A program made the translations under genes and the position numbers. Shown piece after piece: positions 1 through 5,995 of a stretch of 7,481 nucleotides of DNA (position 1 is its first letter; each line of letters starts with the position of its first letter). A model generated the notes under the pieces. That model did no database searches. It was not told the origin of the DNA and worked only from the letters and a program-made list of their open reading frames with translations. Source of the stretch: JBEKUY01 sp049514555 (GTDB taxonomy: Bacteria; Acidobacteriota; Terriglobia; Acidiferrales; UBA7541); NCBI GenBank assembly GCA_049514555.1, contig JBEKUY010000021.1:1-7481 (forward strand). Reading direction: 5' to 3'.

Positions 1-38
1 TCCGCCGCAAACGCCAGCGGCTTCCTCCTAGTCTCCTT

Positions 39-103
39 ATCGGAAACGCCTCGCATTTAATTCTTCGTCTTCCAGAGAACTGCTCGGCCGAGGCGTTTCC
101 GAT
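39..103. repeat. Perfect 15-bp inverted repeat with 35-nt spacer
   Basis: The arm ATCGGAAACGCCTCG (39-53) is exactly reverse-complemented at 89-103, with 35 bases between. The match stops abruptly at both ends of the arms. As RNA it would make a strong stem with a large loop. There is no T-run directly after either arm, so it is not a standard intrinsic terminator. It lies beyond the 3' end of the membrane-protein gene at 202-1008. It could be a terminator-like processing hairpin, an operator, or the remnant of a small mobile repeat. No gene is recognised in 1-201: a short frame is open from base 1 to a stop at 58-60 and could be the tail of an upstream gene, but too little is visible to say. 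Confidence 0.7.
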
Positions 104-201
104 CAAGGCTAGCGACCATCCGGGAGTAATCCGGTGCGTCCTCGGGCCGACCAAACTCAGAGTATTCGAGGCGGAGGCATTTCGCGAGTGCTGGGCGCGC
201 T

Positions 202-1008
202 TCATCCACCCAACGCGGAGGCTCCTGGCACCTCGGTACTCCCGAGGGCCGCCGTACGATTTCGGCGGGTCGAACTTGTCGCTGCTAGCTGAAGGAGTCT
301 TCGGCCAACCAGGAAGAGCCATATCGGGTAGAAGGGTCCAGCAATTCCCATAAGGACAATTCCAGCGACCGGCAGGAAAAGCCCGAACACAATGTGGGCT
401 AGATCGAGCCCGTTCATCAGGATACCCAAGTAAGCGGCTGTTCTGCCGAAAACGTTGCTCCGGAGCATGACCATGGATATCAGCACAGCACCGATTTGCA
501 GAAGGATTCCACCCATAATGGCGCCGGTCCCGTGCCATATGTCGCTGGCCAACACGGCCTCTCCTGCAGCTAGGAATTGCGCCCTCATCGCCTCGGTAGT
601 AGCTGCCGCGCACTTCTTGCTGAGTGAGAGCATCGAGAGAGCTGTGGGCGTCGCAAGCACCAGCGTCACTCCAACGAAAGCGAGGGACGTAGCGATTGTG
701 GCACTCGTGCGGTATCCTCGCTTCAAAACAGCAAATAGTCCGAGGTAGAGCAAGTAATACAAAGGCATCACGATGACGGTAGGCAGATCGAGACGCAATA
801 ATCCCACGACTCTATTCCTCTGGAGCAGGCTGAACGCCTCGGCGGCCGTCGTGGGCTGCCCACCTAATACTATAAGCTGGACGATTGTCGCAAGAGAGTA
901 GGCGGTCAAAATCAACGCCGCTATCCCACCTGCCCGGCACAGTCCGCTCCATTCGGGGCCGGCAGATTTGCCATAAGTAGCTCTGTCCTGCTCATCTTTC
1001 GGCTTCAC
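202..1008 (-). CDS. DUF4386-like multi-pass membrane protein
   Basis: The product is a 268-residue integral membrane protein of unknown function. It starts with GTG at 1008, supported by a strong ribosome binding site AGGAGG (1013-1018) four bases upstream. After a charged N-terminus of about 22 residues come six or so hydrophobic segments, near residues 26-50, 73-95, 103-127, 158-182, 188-205 and 207-240. A hydrophilic tail of about 28 residues ends the protein. The segment around residues 59-75 (a FSLLQRN-type stretch followed by GLLRLDL), the central LSLS plus ATTEA..A..LAAGEA stretch, the VMLRSNVF motif and the terminal LVGRRLLQL recall a family of uncharacterised proteins usually placed with DUF4386. 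That assignment is from memory. No catalytic residues are evident. It is transcribed divergently from the phosphoesterase. The gene appears slightly less GC-rich than its neighbours, but I did not compute this. Confidence 0.8.
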   Translation of the reverse strand: MKPKDEQDRATYGKSAGPEWSGLCRAGGIAALILTAYSLATIVQLIVLGGQPTTAAEAFSLLQRNRVVGLLRLDLPTVIVMPLYYLLYLGLFAVLKRGYRTSATIATSLAFVGVTLVLATPTALSMLSLSKKCAAATTEAMRAQFLAAGEAVLASDIWHGTGAIMGGILLQIGAVLISMVMLRSNVFGRTAAYLGILMNGLDLAHIVFGLFLPVAGIVLMGIAGPFYPIWLFLVGRRLLQLAATSSTRRNRTAALGSTEVPGASALGG

Positions 1009-1298
1009 TGTTCCTCCTGGGGCCGTGCAATTTGACGATGAGGAATAGGGCGCACATCTGGGCTTCTACGAAGACCCATGGTGTTGCGAACTTGCTGCGG
1101 AGGCGGATCTCATCAGAAGATTATAAGGGTTTGCCGATACATTCGTGGCGGTTTTGTGTGGGGCTATCGGAATCAGCAAAGGATCGACATCTGATGTCCT
1201 GGATTACGGGCCACTCGGAAACGATCCCTTCGCACTGCGATTCCGCTTTTCCAAACTGACTCGCTACCGTCCGGAAAGCGTCTAAGAGACGCGCATGT
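1009..1298. other. Divergent intergenic region, no gene recognised
   Basis: This gap separates the divergent membrane-protein and phosphoesterase genes. A 75-codon frame here (TTG start at 1032) has no ribosome binding site and no recognisable protein family, so I do not call it. The stretch holds one clear palindrome (listed separately at 1186-1198), and its right edge leads into the promoter of the phosphoesterase. No RNA gene is recognised. Confidence 0.5.
1186..1198. repeat. 13-base palindrome GACATC-T-GATGTC
   Basis: Two perfect 6-bp half-sites, GACATC and GATGTC, are separated by a single T. The symmetry does not extend further. Its place between two divergent genes, about 110 bases upstream of the phosphoesterase -10 element and about 180 bases upstream of the membrane-protein start, would suit a dimeric regulator. 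A palindrome this short can also occur by chance. Confidence 0.35.
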
Positions 1299-1304
1299 TA
1301 GAAT
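1296..1304 (+). promoter_or_regulatory. Extended -10 promoter of the phosphoesterase gene
   Basis: TG-T-TAGAAT is an extended -10 element (TGn followed by a hexamer one base from TATAAT). No good -35 is seen at the usual distance, which is tolerated for extended -10 promoters. Transcription would start near 1311, giving a 28-base leader that contains GGAGGG (1321-1326). This supports translation from ATG 1339 rather than ATG 1303, because the latter overlaps the -10 hexamer. The same 8-mer TTAGAATG occurs upstream of the ACT-domain gene. Confidence 0.5.
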
Positions 1305-1338
1305 GTCATCTGGCACTCATGGAGGGAATCGCGCGCAT

Positions 1339-2661
1339 ATGAATTGGGGATGGTTTCTGCTCCGCTTGGCGCTGGGCCTGACAATCCTGTCGCTGCTCGT
1401 GCTCTCGCAGCGCTTCTGGCATCGCGGCGTCTGGCGTCTCACGAGGAGAATCACGAGGAAGTGGCTCCGTGCCAGCGCGCGGTTGTTCTGGTTCGGCGCG
1501 TTTGGACTGGTGCTCTTTGCGCTGGTGGACGCCGCGCGGCTGAATCACCGGCACATGCTGCACTTTGGAAATTTGTTGTTTGCGCTCTCCGGGCTATGGT
1601 TTTCGAGCGCGCTGTTTGCGTACCTGAGCGTGAAATCTGTGCGCGCCTTTGACCGGACCTGGAGTTGGGCGAAGCGTGCGATCGTTGCCAAGCGGGCGGC
1701 TGATGACCAAGACAGCCGGGGGGCCTTTGCCGCTCTGGAGAATCCGTCACGGCGATATCTATTTCAAGCAGCGACGCGTGTAGCCGGTGCCGCGCCATTT
1801 CTCTGCGCCCTCTACGGTTATGCGGACGAGCGCCTGCGTTATCAAGTACGCCAGGTCGAAATCCCTCTGCCCAATCTTCCGCTCCAACTCGACGGCATGC
1901 GGATCGTGCAGCTCAGCGATATCCACCGCAGCAGTTACATGCCGCGCGAAGGTGTTCGCCGCGCCGTCGACATGGCCAACGAGCTGCAAGCCGACCTCGC
2001 CGTTGTGACCGGCGACTTCATCACCGGAGCCGCCGACCCTCTCGCGGAGTGCATTGGCGAGCTGTCGCGGCTGCGCGCGCCCCTGGGCATCTGGGGCTGC
2101 AATGGCAACCATGAGATCTACGCTCGCGCCGAAGCGGCGGCCCAGCGGCTGTTTGCCCGGCCGGGGATGCGTTTGCTCCGCCAGGAAAGCGCGCAACTCA
2201 CTTGGCGCGGGGCGCAGTTCAACCTCATCGGGGTTGATTACCAGAGGCAGCGCACGCCGCAGGGCGGCGAAGTTCAGATGCTGCCTGGAGTCGAGCGGCT
2301 GGTCCGGCGCGATATGCCGAATATTCTTCTGTCGCACAACCCCAACTCGTTCCCTCGCGCGGCGGAGTTGGGCATCGAGTTGTCGCTCGCGGGACACACA
2401 CACGGCGGCCAGGTGCGGGTCGAGATTCTCGATCACTCGTTGAGCCCGGCGCGATTCATCACCGACTATGTCGCCGGACTCTACCAGCGCCCTCTCTACG
2501 CTCCAGCGAGCACGCACCGTTTCGACGAGACTGCCGCCGCATCCGGCGAGGGACGTTCGCAATCCAGTATCTATGTGAACCGCGGACTCGGCACCGTCGG
2601 CGCTCCGGTTCGCCTGGGCGTTCCGCCTGAGATCACCCTGATCGTGTTGCATCGGGCCTGA
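1339..2661 (+). CDS. Membrane-anchored calcineurin-type metallophosphoesterase (YaeI/YkuE-like)
   Basis: This is a predicted dinuclear metal-dependent phosphoesterase of 440 residues, with its catalytic domain probably outside the cytoplasm. All the motifs of the superfamily are present in order: D194-I-H196, G225-D226, G256-N257-H258-E259, S332-H333-N-P, and G352-H353-T-H355-G-G-Q. The N-terminal 100 residues hold three hydrophobic helices (about 5-24, 48-66, 76-98). At 137-142 there is a twin-arginine-like motif SRRYLF followed by a hydrophobic stretch (about 144-162), as in the Tat-type signals of YkuE/YaeI relatives, but here internal. Relatives of this group hydrolyse phosphodiesters or lipid A precursors; the substrate here cannot be told. 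I chose ATG 1339 because GGAGGG lies upstream and a -10 element overlaps the alternative in-frame ATG at 1303, which would add 12 residues. The gene is monocistronic and convergent with the PilZ gene. Confidence 0.92.
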   Translation: MNWGWFLLRLALGLTILSLLVLSQRFWHRGVWRLTRRITRKWLRASARLFWFGAFGLVLFALVDAARLNHRHMLHFGNLLFALSGLWFSSALFAYLSVKSVRAFDRTWSWAKRAIVAKRAADDQDSRGAFAALENPSRRYLFQAATRVAGAAPFLCALYGYADERLRYQVRQVEIPLPNLPLQLDGMRIVQLSDIHRSSYMPREGVRRAVDMANELQADLAVVTGDFITGAADPLAECIGELSRLRAPLGIWGCNGNHEIYARAEAAAQRLFARPGMRLLRQESAQLTWRGAQFNLIGVDYQRQRTPQGGEVQMLPGVERLVRRDMPNILLSHNPNSFPRAAELGIELSLAGHTHGGQVRVEILDHSLSPARFITDYVAGLYQRPLYAPASTHRFDETAAASGEGRSQSSIYVNRGLGTVGAPVRLGVPPEITLIVLHRA

Positions 2662-2688
2662 TCGGGTGATCGATGGATGGCTTGGACG

Positions 2689-2724
2689 CCGCGAGATCCG
2701 CTGCGCGCAGACGCAGCCTCGCGG
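2689..2724. terminator. Hairpin between convergent genes, possible bidirectional terminator
   Basis: An outer stem CCGCGAG/CTCGCGG (2689-2695 with 2718-2724) stacks on an inner stem GCTGCG/CGCAGC (2700-2705 with 2712-2717). A four-base bulge lies on the left and the loop has six bases. It sits 27 bases past the phosphoesterase stop and 53 bases past the PilZ stop on the other strand, where a shared terminator is expected. There is no proper T-run on either side (only a loose ATTCATCTTCT after it on the + strand), so it may instead be a structure that stabilises 3' ends. Confidence 0.45.
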
Positions 2725-2777
2725 AGGATTCATCTTCTGGCCCTCGTTTGGGAGGATTGGCGAAGGGAGAAGAGCCG

Positions 2778-3146
2778 CTATTTGTCGTTCACTTCCGCGA
2801 GCCACTTCTTCAAGACTTCCAACTGCGCCGGCTCCACTGCTGTGAAAACGATCCCCATCCCCATGTTCGGATGCTGATAAATCACTCTGCCGAGCGCGGT
2901 GAACGAGGCATTTTCGTGAGTAATTCGCACCTTGATCCGCGTGCCTTGGGGAAAGGGGTTTAGCGTGTCGAGGTAGCAACCCTTCAGGCTCATCTCCGAA
3001 ACGCGCGCCGCGAGCCGGGTGCCTGAATCCATGTCCGTCTCTTCCGCGTTCGCGATAAACAGATAGCGAGGGACTTCGCGGCGTTCGCCGTTCGGCCGTT
3101 CGTCCGCCGCACCGGCGGACATCCACTTAGAAGAGTCGTAAGGCAC
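2778..3146 (-). CDS. PilZ-domain protein (putative cyclic di-GMP receptor)
   Basis: A 122-residue single-domain PilZ protein, expected to be a cytoplasmic cyclic di-GMP sensor acting on motility, exopolysaccharide or biofilm targets. After about 20 disordered residues, R23-x3-R27 (in RREVPR) matches the RxxxR ligand motif. The second motif, normally D/N-x-S-x-x-G, reads E51-M-S53-L-K-G56, so the first position is Glu rather than Asp or Asn. The C-terminal part has the MGMGI stretch and a FTAVEP segment that I associate with acidobacterial PilZ proteins. The chosen start is GTG at 3146, preceded by GGGGTGA (3150-3156). The alternative ATG at 3122 (residue 9) has no ribosome binding site, and either start leaves the domain whole. 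It stands alone, with a candidate promoter and dyad directly upstream and no cyclase or phosphodiesterase gene nearby, so its partner is unknown. Confidence 0.9.
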   Translation of the reverse strand: MPYDSSKWMSAGAADERPNGERREVPRYLFIANAEETDMDSGTRLAARVSEMSLKGCYLDTLNPFPQGTRIKVRITHENASFTALGRVIYQHPNMGMGIVFTAVEPAQLEVLKKWLAEVNDK

Positions 3147-3181
3147 AAGTCACCCCGAATTTTCCACTCTTCGGACTCGGC

Positions 3182-3227
3182 ACGGAAATTGTGTATCGCT
3201 TGCAACTAGATGGCAATAAATTTCCGT
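3182..3227. repeat. 9-bp inverted repeat bracketing the PilZ promoter
   Basis: ACGGAAATT (3182-3190) is exactly reverse-complemented as AATTTCCGT (3219-3227), with 28 bases between. The left arm overlaps the candidate -10 and start site of the PilZ promoter and the right arm lies just upstream of its -35. A dimeric regulator could therefore control this promoter or the divergent DUF2207 gene. No protein family is suggested by the half-site. Confidence 0.4.
3188..3216 (-). promoter_or_regulatory. Candidate sigma-70 promoter of the PilZ gene
   Basis: Read on the minus strand, TTGCCA (3216-3211) and CACAAT (3193-3188) are separated by 17 bases. They match the -35 in 5 of 6 and the -10 in 4 of 6 positions. 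Transcription would begin near 3181, giving a leader of about 35 bases. The match is modest, but the spacing and place are right, and it lies inside the inverted repeat at 3182-3227. Confidence 0.35.
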
Positions 3228-3453
3228 TTCCGCGTGACCGTTGAATCATCATGCCGTGCCGCCGCAAACTGCCCCGATCCGCACGCAATCAGGGGCCGTC
3301 CGGCCCCGCCCGGGGGCTGGCTGAATGGGAACACGGCTCCGCCGGTGCGGTGGGAGGGAACCCAAGTTCATGTACCATGGCGCCAGATTGGGGCTTCACG
3401 ACGGGAAACTCCGTGCAGGACGGCTGCAGGTTCGATTTCTCCCGGAGCGGGAC
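3228..3453 (+). other. GC-rich leader/intergenic stretch upstream of the DUF2207 gene
   Basis: No gene is recognised here, though short frames run through it without ribosome binding sites or family resemblance. It contains a strong 6-bp hairpin, GGGGCC-GTCC-GGCCCC (3292-3307). Immediately before the DUF2207 start there is a small hairpin, CCCG-GAG-CGGG (3441-3451), that includes the ribosome binding site. A T-loop-like GGTTCGATTTC at about 3429-3439 is not part of a foldable tRNA. No known riboswitch consensus could be matched, and no clear promoter was found. Confidence 0.35.
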
Positions 3454-5406
3454 ATGAAACCTCCCCTTACTTGTTTCCGTAGCCTTCTTGGCTTGGCTTG
3501 CGTGTCCTTGCTCGCGCCAATCGCGGCGGCGCAAAGGGAGCGCATAGTCGATTACCACAGCGATATCGAGGTCCAGGACGACGGCACCATGCTCGTCCGC
3601 GAGGCCATTCGAGTCGTCAGCGCCGGAAACCTGATCCGCCACGGTATCTATCGCGACTTTCCTACTCGCTACACCGACCGGCTTGGGAACCGTTACGTGG
3701 TCGGCTTTGCGCTGCTGGCGGCCACCCGCGACGACGCCCCGGAAGAGTCCCGCGTCGAAGACTACAGCAACGGCGTGCGCATCTACTTGGGCCGCAAGGA
3801 CTCCTCTGTGTCCGTCGGCGCGCATACCTATACCATCACCTTCACGACCAGCCGCCAGCTCGACTTTTTCAAGGACCACGACGAGCTGTTCTGGAACGTT
3901 ACCGGCAACGGCTGGATCTTTCCCATTGACCATGCCTCGGCAACCGTGCGCCTCCCGCAGAACATCCCAGCGAGCGAGGTGCGCCTCGGTGGTTACACCG
4001 GCCCGCAAGGTTCGATGGCGCATGAGCTCACTTCCGAAGCCGCGCCCGACGGTGGCTTCGACTTCGCCGCCAAACATCCGCTGGGCCCATACGAGGGCCT
4101 GACCGTTCTGCTGGAGTGGCCCAAAGGCTATTTCCGCGAACCCACAGCAGAAGAGAAGTTCCGCTATTTTGCGCAAGACAACCGTGATGCTCTGATCGCT
4201 GGCGGAGGCTTGCTCGTGATTTTCTTTTACTACGTCATCGTCTGGGTGCGCGTGGGCCGCGATCCCGCTCCCGGCATCATCATGCCGCTGTACGAACCAC
4301 CTCTCGGATTCTCGCCTTCCGGAATGCGTTACCTCGTTCGCATGGGTTACGACAACAAAGCATTCACGTCTGCCGTGCTCCATATGGCAGTGAAAGGTTT
4401 TTTGGAGATTAAAGAAGACGCCGGCACGTACACACTGTCGCGCACGAAAGCCGATGGCCGCTCTCTCACGCCGGAAGAAGAAGCCGCCTTCGACAAGCTA
4501 TTCGACGATGGGCGCACCTCGATCAAGCTGCACAACGAAAACCACGTCGCCATCAGCGCTGCCATGGCCGCCCTGAATGCTTGGCTCAAGACCGCCGAGC
4601 AGAAAATCTACTTCGTGACCAACAGCCGCTTCCTGATTCCCGCGGTCGTGTTCTCGGTGGTCATGATGGCAGGTGTCGTTTCCGCCCAGGGCCTGCAGAA
4701 AATGGGGGTCGCCGGGTTCATGTGCTTCTGGCTCAGCATCTGGAGCATCGGTGTCGCGGCGCTGCTGCTCAACGCCGCGCACCTCTGGAAATCCGCCTTT
4801 GCGGGAGGCCACCTCAAGGCAGGGCTCATGGCGGGCGCAACGTTCATGACGTTGTTTTCCATTCCCTTTGTGCTGGGGGAGATCTTCGGGCTGGTCACGC
4901 TGGCCAAGGCCACGTCGGTCTTCGTCATGGTGGTTCTGCTGATGACGGTCCTCCTGCACATCCTGTTTTACCACCTACTGAAGGCGCCGACGAGCGCCGG
5001 CCGCACCGTCCTCGACAAAGTCGAGGGCTTCAAAATGTTCCTCGGCGCCGTCGAAGGCGATCGCATGAATCGCGTCATGCCGCCGGAACACACGCCGGAA
5101 GTCTTCGAGAAGTACCTGCCCTACGCCCTCGCGCTGGATGTGGAGCAGGCCTGGGCGGAAAAGTTCTCGGGAGTCCTGGGCGGAGCCGCCCAAACTCCCG
5201 GATCGGATTCCGGCGGCTACTCGCCCTCTTGGTATTCGGGCGCCGGGTGGAGCGCATTGGGAGCCGCGGGTTTCGCCAGCTCGCTCAGCGGCTCATTCTC
5301 CAGCGCCATTTCGTCTTCTTCGTCCGCGCCCGGCTCGAGCAGCGGCGGCGGTGGCGGCGGAGGATCAGGCGGCGGTGGTGGAGGCGGCGGAGGTGGCGGC
5401 TGGTAG
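3454..5406 (+). CDS. DUF2207-family membrane protein (YciQ-like)
   Basis: A 650-residue predicted envelope protein of the DUF2207 family, whose function is unknown. A signal peptide (about 1-26, ending in AAA-Q) is followed by an extracytoplasmic domain (about 27-245). The family's characteristic start is present: a DYHSDIEVQDDGTMLVREAI stretch, then HGIYRDFPTRY. A transmembrane helix lies near 248-266, followed by a cytoplasmic winged-helix-like region that begins with MPLYEPP and contains MGYDNKAFTSAVLHMAVKG. Four more helices lie near 393-411, 420-442, 457-478 and 488-507. The cytoplasmic tail includes a GFKMFLGAVEGDR segment typical of the family and ends in a Ser-rich then nearly pure Gly tract closed by Trp (about 605-650). 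I chose ATG 3454 because it begins the signal peptide and has GGAG (3444-3447) six bases upstream. An in-frame ATG at 3325 would add 43 uncharacteristic residues. The gene is monocistronic, with convergent and divergent neighbours. Confidence 0.92.
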   Translation: MKPPLTCFRSLLGLACVSLLAPIAAAQRERIVDYHSDIEVQDDGTMLVREAIRVVSAGNLIRHGIYRDFPTRYTDRLGNRYVVGFALLAATRDDAPEESRVEDYSNGVRIYLGRKDSSVSVGAHTYTITFTTSRQLDFFKDHDELFWNVTGNGWIFPIDHASATVRLPQNIPASEVRLGGYTGPQGSMAHELTSEAAPDGGFDFAAKHPLGPYEGLTVLLEWPKGYFREPTAEEKFRYFAQDNRDALIAGGGLLVIFFYYVIVWVRVGRDPAPGIIMPLYEPPLGFSPSGMRYLVRMGYDNKAFTSAVLHMAVKGFLEIKEDAGTYTLSRTKADGRSLTPEEEAAFDKLFDDGRTSIKLHNENHVAISAAMAALNAWLKTAEQKIYFVTNSRFLIPAVVFSVVMMAGVVSAQGLQKMGVAGFMCFWLSIWSIGVAALLLNAAHLWKSAFAGGHLKAGLMAGATFMTLFSIPFVLGEIFGLVTLAKATSVFVMVVLLMTVLLHILFYHLLKAPTSAGRTVLDKVEGFKMFLGAVEGDRMNRVMPPEHTPEVFEKYLPYALALDVEQAWAEKFSGVLGGAAQTPGSDSGGYSPSWYSGAGWSALGAAGFASSLSGSFSSAISSSSSAPGSSSGGGGGGGSGGGGGGGGGGGW

Positions 5407-5491
5407 GCCGCACCCTCTTTCACCTCTGCGCTCAACATGTTTCTGCCGCGTGCATCCCGCGCGCCACTGCATTACTAAGACGCGAGGTCCT

Positions 5492-5908
5492 CTAAAGTGC
5501 GCCGAGGACGGCGGCGGCTTTGCGCACGGCGGCCGGTTTCAGCATCAAGATGACGCCGAAGCGCCCCGCGCCGGCGGAGACTCCCTGCACGGCGTCCGCA
5601 TTGATCTTCGCCGCGGCGAGTTTCGCGAGCAAGTCCGCGACTACGCCTGGCCGGTCGTCACCCTGGATGAGAAACGCCGTCTGCTTTTTGCCCAATTTGA
5701 TTTTGGCCTGCTGAGCCGCGGCCAAGAGCGCAGCACCGTTTTCGGGAATTAGTTCGAGCCGCGCGCGGCCGCCCTTAGTCGGATAACCCCAGAAGGCGAG
5801 CAGGTTCACACCTGCATCGCGCAAGGGACCCAAAACGCGTGCACCCTCGCCCGCCTTGTTCTTGCACGTAGTCGAATACAGTTCCACCGGGTGGATTTCT
5901 TCTGCCAT
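5492..5908 (-). CDS. Small protein with tandem ACT domains
   Basis: A 138-residue cytoplasmic protein made almost entirely of two ACT-like ligand-binding folds. The first spans about residues 6-70, with helix-loop KNKAGEGARVLGPLRDAGVN. The second spans about 75-136, with the classical D84-D-R-P-G88 turn followed by VVADLLAKLAAAKIN. No catalytic domain is attached, so it is more likely a regulatory or binding protein, as known for stand-alone ACT proteins that sense amino acids; the ligand is unknown. I chose ATG 5908 because AAGGAGG (AAGGAGGGTGCC before the ATG) is well placed. A longer in-frame start at 5941 would read through that site and overlap the candidate promoter. It lies 87 bases downstream of the oxidoreductase gene on the same strand and converges with the DUF2207 gene 85 bases away. 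Confidence 0.85.
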   Translation of the reverse strand: MAEEIHPVELYSTTCKNKAGEGARVLGPLRDAGVNLLAFWGYPTKGGRARLELIPENGAALLAAAQQAKIKLGKKQTAFLIQGDDRPGVVADLLAKLAAAKINADAVQGVSAGAGRFGVILMLKPAAVRKAAAVLGAL

Positions 5909-5939
5909 GGCACCCTCCTTTATAGGACCGTCGGCGCGC

Positions 5940-5945
5940 ATTCTA
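5940..5945 (-). promoter_or_regulatory. Candidate -10 element of the ACT-domain gene
   Basis: TAGAAT on the minus strand (5945-5940), within the 8-mer TTAGAATG also found before the phosphoesterase gene, would place the start site near 5933. That gives a leader of about 25 bases containing AAGGAGG. No convincing -35 is seen 17 bases upstream. It suggests the ACT gene can be transcribed independently of the oxidoreductase gene upstream. Confidence 0.35.
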
Positions 5946-5995
5946 ATTGATTCCGGCGCCCAGGGGGTAGCGCCCCGCGGGCATCCACGAGGCCC

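Noticed and set aside
1032..1259. 75-codon frame in the divergent spacer
   Set aside because: It has a TTG start, no ribosome binding site and no recognisable motif, and includes the palindrome at 1186-1198. It is probably spacer.
1759..3126. Long open frame of 455 codons on the minus strand
   Set aside because: It is antisense to the well-supported phosphoesterase and runs out of frame across the PilZ gene. Its composition (Arg, Ala, Gly, His rich) is that of a GC-rich shadow, and no family is recognised.
3370..3453. tRNA-like T-loop GGTTCGATTTC upstream of the DUF2207 gene
   Set aside because: The T-stem has a mismatch and a wobble at the conserved closing pair, no matching acceptor or anticodon arm could be folded at a normal distance, and a CTTCACG stretch that could imitate a Sec anticodon loop has no paired stem.
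3289..4383. Open frame of 364 codons on the minus strand
   Set aside because: It lies opposite the DUF2207 gene, which has a signal peptide and family motifs. The antisense product shows no domain and arises from high third-position GC.
5448..5464. Small hairpin GCGTGC-ATCCC-GCGCGC between convergent genes as terminator
   Set aside because: Only six pairs including one wobble, and no T-run on either strand. Too weak to annotate.
4581..5495. Open frame of 304 codons on the plus strand in another frame
   Set aside because: It overlaps the DUF2207 gene out of frame, is extremely Arg-rich with low complexity, and resembles no protein.
5955..5974. Possible terminator hairpin after the oxidoreductase gene
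   Set aside because: GGCGC/GCGCC competes with a GGGG/CCCC pairing in the same bases and is not followed by a T-run on the minus strand. It may be chance in a GC-rich spacer.
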